Of a stretch of 54,393 bases of DNA, positions 51,932-54,393 are shown in pieces; positions within the stretch are counted from its first letter, which is position 1; each line of letters opens with the position of its first letter. The position numbers and the translations under genes were made by a program. The stretch comes from Emticicia sp. (GTDB lineage: Bacteria; Bacteroidota; Bacteroidia; Cytophagales; Spirosomataceae). The notes below the pieces were generated by a model that saw nothing but the letters and a program-made list of their open reading frames with translations, was not told the origin of the DNA and searched no databases. The stretch covers positions 1 to 54,393 of the forward strand of contig JAFEIL010000234.1 of the NCBI GenBank assembly GCA_017495105.1, in the 5' to 3' direction.

Positions 51932-53308
51932 ATGCAATCATCACGTAGAAAATTTATCAAAGGCGTAGGGGCAGCATCGGTTTTGTTGGCTACCGATACC
52001 TTTGCCAAACCTTTCAATATTATTAAAGATTTAAAGAAAATTAGCCCTAACGATAAGCTTCGTTTTGCAACAATTGGCTTTGGAATTCAAGGGCATGGCG
52101 ATACGCGTGCAGCTCTCCGAAATCCCGATGTTGAGTTTGTCGCAGCGGCCGATTTATACGATGGTCGATTACTTCACGCCAAAGAAGCTTTCAATAAAGA
52201 TCTTTTTACAACTCGTGATTACCGAGAAATCTTAGACCGCAAAGATATTGATGCAGTAATTGTGGCAACTCCCGACCATTGGCATGACCATGTCAGTATT
52301 GCAGCAATGAAAGCAGGCAAAAATGTGTATTGTCAAAAACCAATGGTGCAGCACCTCGACGAAGGTCATGCGTTGATTGAGACTTGGAGAAAAACTGGCA
52401 AAACTGTGCAAGTTGGAAGTCAGCCAAGTAGCGGTGCCGCTTATGCCGAAGCTCGCAGATTGATGAGTACAGGAGCTATCGGAGATTTGAATTTTATAGA
52501 AGCTACTTATGATCGATACAATGCTTTGGGTGCGTGGACTTACTCGATTCCGCCCGATGCCTCAGCGAAAACGATTGATTGGGATACTTTCTTGGGCGAT
52601 GCTCCGAAACGTCCATTTGATGCAACTCGTTTCTTCCGTTGGAGAAATTACCGTGATTATGGAACGGGCGTAGCAGGCGATTTATTTGTACATTTGATTA
52701 CAGGTATGCACTACGCAACGGGTGCAATCGGACCAGAAAGAATCTTTGCTTCGGGCGAATTGAGCTATTGGAAAGATGGCCGTGATGTGCCTGATGTAAT
52801 GGTGACGGTGCTTGACTATCCGGATACTGAAAAACATACGAAGTTTCAAGCGGTGTTGCGAGTAAACTTTGCTAATGCAGGAGCAATTAAAAACGTTACT
52901 CGTATTGTAGGAACTGAAGGCGAAATTCTGTGGAATGCACAAGGCTTGACGCTAACGAAACGTAAATTACCAAAAGCTCCAGGTTACGGTGCAGGTGAAA
53001 GCTACGCTACTTTCTCGAACGATATGCAAGCCGAATATAAAAAAGAATACGATGCTAAATATGCAGAGTCTGACCGTGTAGCTCCACCAGTGGAAGAAAT
53101 AAAATACGAAACTCCAAAAGAAGACGACCCGCATGCACAACATTTCAAAAATTTCTTTGATAATGTGCGTAAAGGAAGTCAAGAAACTGCCCAAGACCCT
53201 GTTTTCGGTTTCCGTGCAGCAGCACCAGCTTTGGCTTGTAATTTGAGCTATTTCGACAAAAAAATCATCAATTGGGATCCGGTTGCGATGAAGGTTAAGA
53301 AGAAATAA
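51932..53308 (+). CDS. Tat-exported Gfo/Idh/MocA-family oxidoreductase
   Basis: 458 residues from ATG 51932. The twin-arginine signal QSSRRKFIKGVGAASVLLAT (residues 2-21) predicts export of the folded protein with its NAD(P) cofactor. Rossmann motif RFATIGFGIQGHGDTRAAL, then DAVIVATPDHWHDHVSIAAM and the active-site CQKPMVQ (Gln for the usual Glu before Lys-Pro). The second domain starts near 150. Substrates of exported members are often sugars or glycosides, consistent with the neighbouring GH106. TTG 51890 is rejected as start because it precedes the Tat signal. Confidence 0.88.
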   Translation: MQSSRRKFIKGVGAASVLLATDTFAKPFNIIKDLKKISPNDKLRFATIGFGIQGHGDTRAALRNPDVEFVAAADLYDGRLLHAKEAFNKDLFTTRDYREILDRKDIDAVIVATPDHWHDHVSIAAMKAGKNVYCQKPMVQHLDEGHALIETWRKTGKTVQVGSQPSSGAAYAEARRLMSTGAIGDLNFIEATYDRYNALGAWTYSIPPDASAKTIDWDTFLGDAPKRPFDATRFFRWRNYRDYGTGVAGDLFVHLITGMHYATGAIGPERIFASGELSYWKDGRDVPDVMVTVLDYPDTEKHTKFQAVLRVNFANAGAIKNVTRIVGTEGEILWNAQGLTLTKRKLPKAPGYGAGESYATFSNDMQAEYKKEYDAKYAESDRVAPPVEEIKYETPKEDDPHAQHFKNFFDNVRKGSQETAQDPVFGFRAAAPALACNLSYFDKKIINWDPVAMKVKKK

Positions 53309-53311
53309 ATT

Positions 53312-53448
53312 TATATATATTGGGGGTATTGGTTTTTGGGAAACTGCGGGGCCGCCCGTGCGGTTATTGGGAAATTTGTTATTAATTTATCAATATTCAG
53401 CTCCCAGTTTTCCAGTAACCGATAACCAATTTTCCAAACCATTACCAT
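53312..53448. repeat. Imperfect palindromic intergenic element with GC-rich core
   Basis: GGTATTGGTTTTTGGGAAACTG is echoed in complement by CAGTTTTCCAGTAACC, and a TGCGGGGCCGCCCGTGCGG core lies at 53345-53363. The core shares CGGGGnCGCCC with 36645-36655 and 47733-47743. Confidence 0.5.
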
Positions 53449-53449
53449 A

Positions 53450-54235
53450 ATGCTTAAAAAAACATCTATACTACTTCTTTTGCTCGCCATTTCTCTAAAA
53501 GGTTTTTCATGGGGTTCAACTGGGCATCGAGTAGTTGGGCAAATTGCCAATTCTTATCTTTCATGTAAAGCTAAGCGAAATATTCGTAAAATTTTGGGTT
53601 CAGAATCAATTGCTATTTCGAGTAATTGGGCGGATTTTATAAAGTCTGATACTTCGTATAAATATCTCGATTCGTGGCACTATATCAATGTCAAAACAGG
53701 TCTAAACAATGCAGAATTTACAAAATATTTGCAGGAAGATACCAAAACTGACGCTTACACCAAACTCAATTTTTTGATTGGTGAATTAAAAAACAAGAAA
53801 ACCAGTCTCGAACAAAAACGTTTTTATCTACGTCTGCTTATTCACATTGCGGGCGATATTCACCAACCCATGCACGTAGGCCGTTTTGAAGATTTAGGCG
53901 GAAACAGAATCAAAGCTTTTTGGTTTGCCGATGCCACAAATCTACACGCTCTTTGGGATACTAAATTGATTGAGTTTCAAAACTTGAGTTATACTGAATA
54001 TTCGGCGAATATCAACCACGTCAGTAAGCAACAACGAAGTGTATGGCAAAAACAGCCTATGACCGAATGGTTTTTTGAGTCGTATCAGTTGGCTGACAAA
54101 TTATATGCAGGAATCAAAACCCAAGAGCCACGATTAAGCTATCGCTACGATTTTGAAAACGTAGAAATGCTTAATCAACAGCTTTTGAAAGGCGGTGTAA
54201 GATTGGCTGGTTTACTGAACGAGGTTTTTAAATAA
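53450..54235 (+). CDS. Secreted S1/P1-type nuclease
   Basis: 261 residues. The signal peptide ends at FS before Trp21, so the mature protein begins WGSTGHRVVG; the N-terminal Trp amino group is a zinc ligand in this family. Other trinuclear zinc ligands are visible: His26 (GHR), Asp in NWADFIKS, His in SWHYINV, HIAGDIHQPMHVG, and His/Asp in NLHALWD. It degrades single-stranded RNA and DNA outside the cytoplasm and can supply phosphate and nucleosides. Length is normal. Confidence 0.92.
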   Translation: MLKKTSILLLLLAISLKGFSWGSTGHRVVGQIANSYLSCKAKRNIRKILGSESIAISSNWADFIKSDTSYKYLDSWHYINVKTGLNNAEFTKYLQEDTKTDAYTKLNFLIGELKNKKTSLEQKRFYLRLLIHIAGDIHQPMHVGRFEDLGGNRIKAFWFADATNLHALWDTKLIEFQNLSYTEYSANINHVSKQQRSVWQKQPMTEWFFESYQLADKLYAGIKTQEPRLSYRYDFENVEMLNQQLLKGGVRLAGLLNEVFK

Positions 54236-54255
54236 GAATATCTAATTTGATAGAG

Positions 54256-54290
54256 AAAAGGCTCTTACTTTTAATAGTAGGAGCTTTTTT
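54256..54290 (+). terminator. Terminator after the S1/P1 nuclease gene
   Basis: AAAAGGCTCTTACT and AGTAGGAGCTTTTTT form a 14-bp stem with two G-U pairs and a 6-base loop, then more T. Confidence 0.85.
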
Positions 54291-54393
54291 GTTTTAATTG
54301 GAAATCAAGAAAAAATTATAATTTATGGAGTCCTAAAGTGTAACTAACCAGTTTCAGAAATAGTATAAAAAATAGTGTAAAAAGGCAAAAAAT

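Overview
The window is chromosomal DNA of a low-GC (roughly 37% by eye) member of the Bacteroidota, most likely the order Cytophagales; an Emticicia- or Leadbetterella-like genus is a guess. The signs are promoters of the Bacteroidota type (TTTG, 19 bases, TANNTTTG) before xylB and rpmE2, A-rich leaders with almost no Shine-Dalgarno sequences, a type B L31 protein, phosphosulfolactate synthase, and families typical of the phylum (PorV-like barrels, GH106, ECF sigma/anti-sigma operons). No rRNA, tRNA or CRISPR array was seen.

Layout. 0-8.2 kb: housekeeping genes: an RluB-type pseudouridine synthase whose 5' end lies outside the window, ComA, a DedA protein, AroE, a [2Fe-2S] ferredoxin-like protein, a YjjG-type phosphatase, a frameshifted DUF1905/YdeI gene, a DinB-family protein, an FMN reductase, a pirin and a DUF2461 protein. 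8.4-18 kb: an outer-membrane barrel, a conserved protein with a Pro-rich linker, thymidine kinase, xylulokinase, an RqcH/NFACT ribosome-rescue homologue, a DUF1456 protein, a lipoprotein, an RluF-type pseudouridine synthase and a DEAD-box helicase. 18-32 kb: an FAD oxidoreductase, SerC, an M16 peptidase, a GT4 glycosyltransferase carrying GC-rich hairpins in its coding sequence, LysE and YciI proteins, a lipoprotein, an MFS transporter, a Nudix hydrolase, a solitary PDH E1 beta, an aldo/keto reductase and a PQQ-type sugar dehydrogenase.

32.1-35.4 kb is an accessory island on the minus strand: a DUF3883 nuclease-like protein, an 86-residue unknown, a restriction-endonuclease-like gene broken by a stop codon and a frameshift, a short trailing ORF, and an Rpn-family (PDDEXK) nuclease upstream. 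No methyltransferase is present, so it reads as a decaying restriction or defence operon. 35.4-43.9 kb contains two ECF sigma modules on opposite strands, each with a single-pass anti-sigma-like protein and an envelope protein; between them lie L31, an EamA transporter, a GNAT acetyltransferase and a PAP2-like membrane protein. 44-54.4 kb holds an EEP-family protein, a membrane-anchored coiled-coil protein, a two-component system, a GH106 alpha-L-rhamnosidase-like enzyme divergent from a Tat-exported Gfo/Idh oxidoreductase, and an exported S1/P1 nuclease.

Intergenic DNA is rich in small palindromes: a 194-bp composite palindrome, a dispersed GACAGGTT/AACCTGTC hairpin at gene ends, a 51-bp triple tandem repeat, and a CGGGGnCGCCC core found in three gaps. 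Several gene starts had to be moved downstream because the longest open frame runs into such repeats, terminators or leader sequence.
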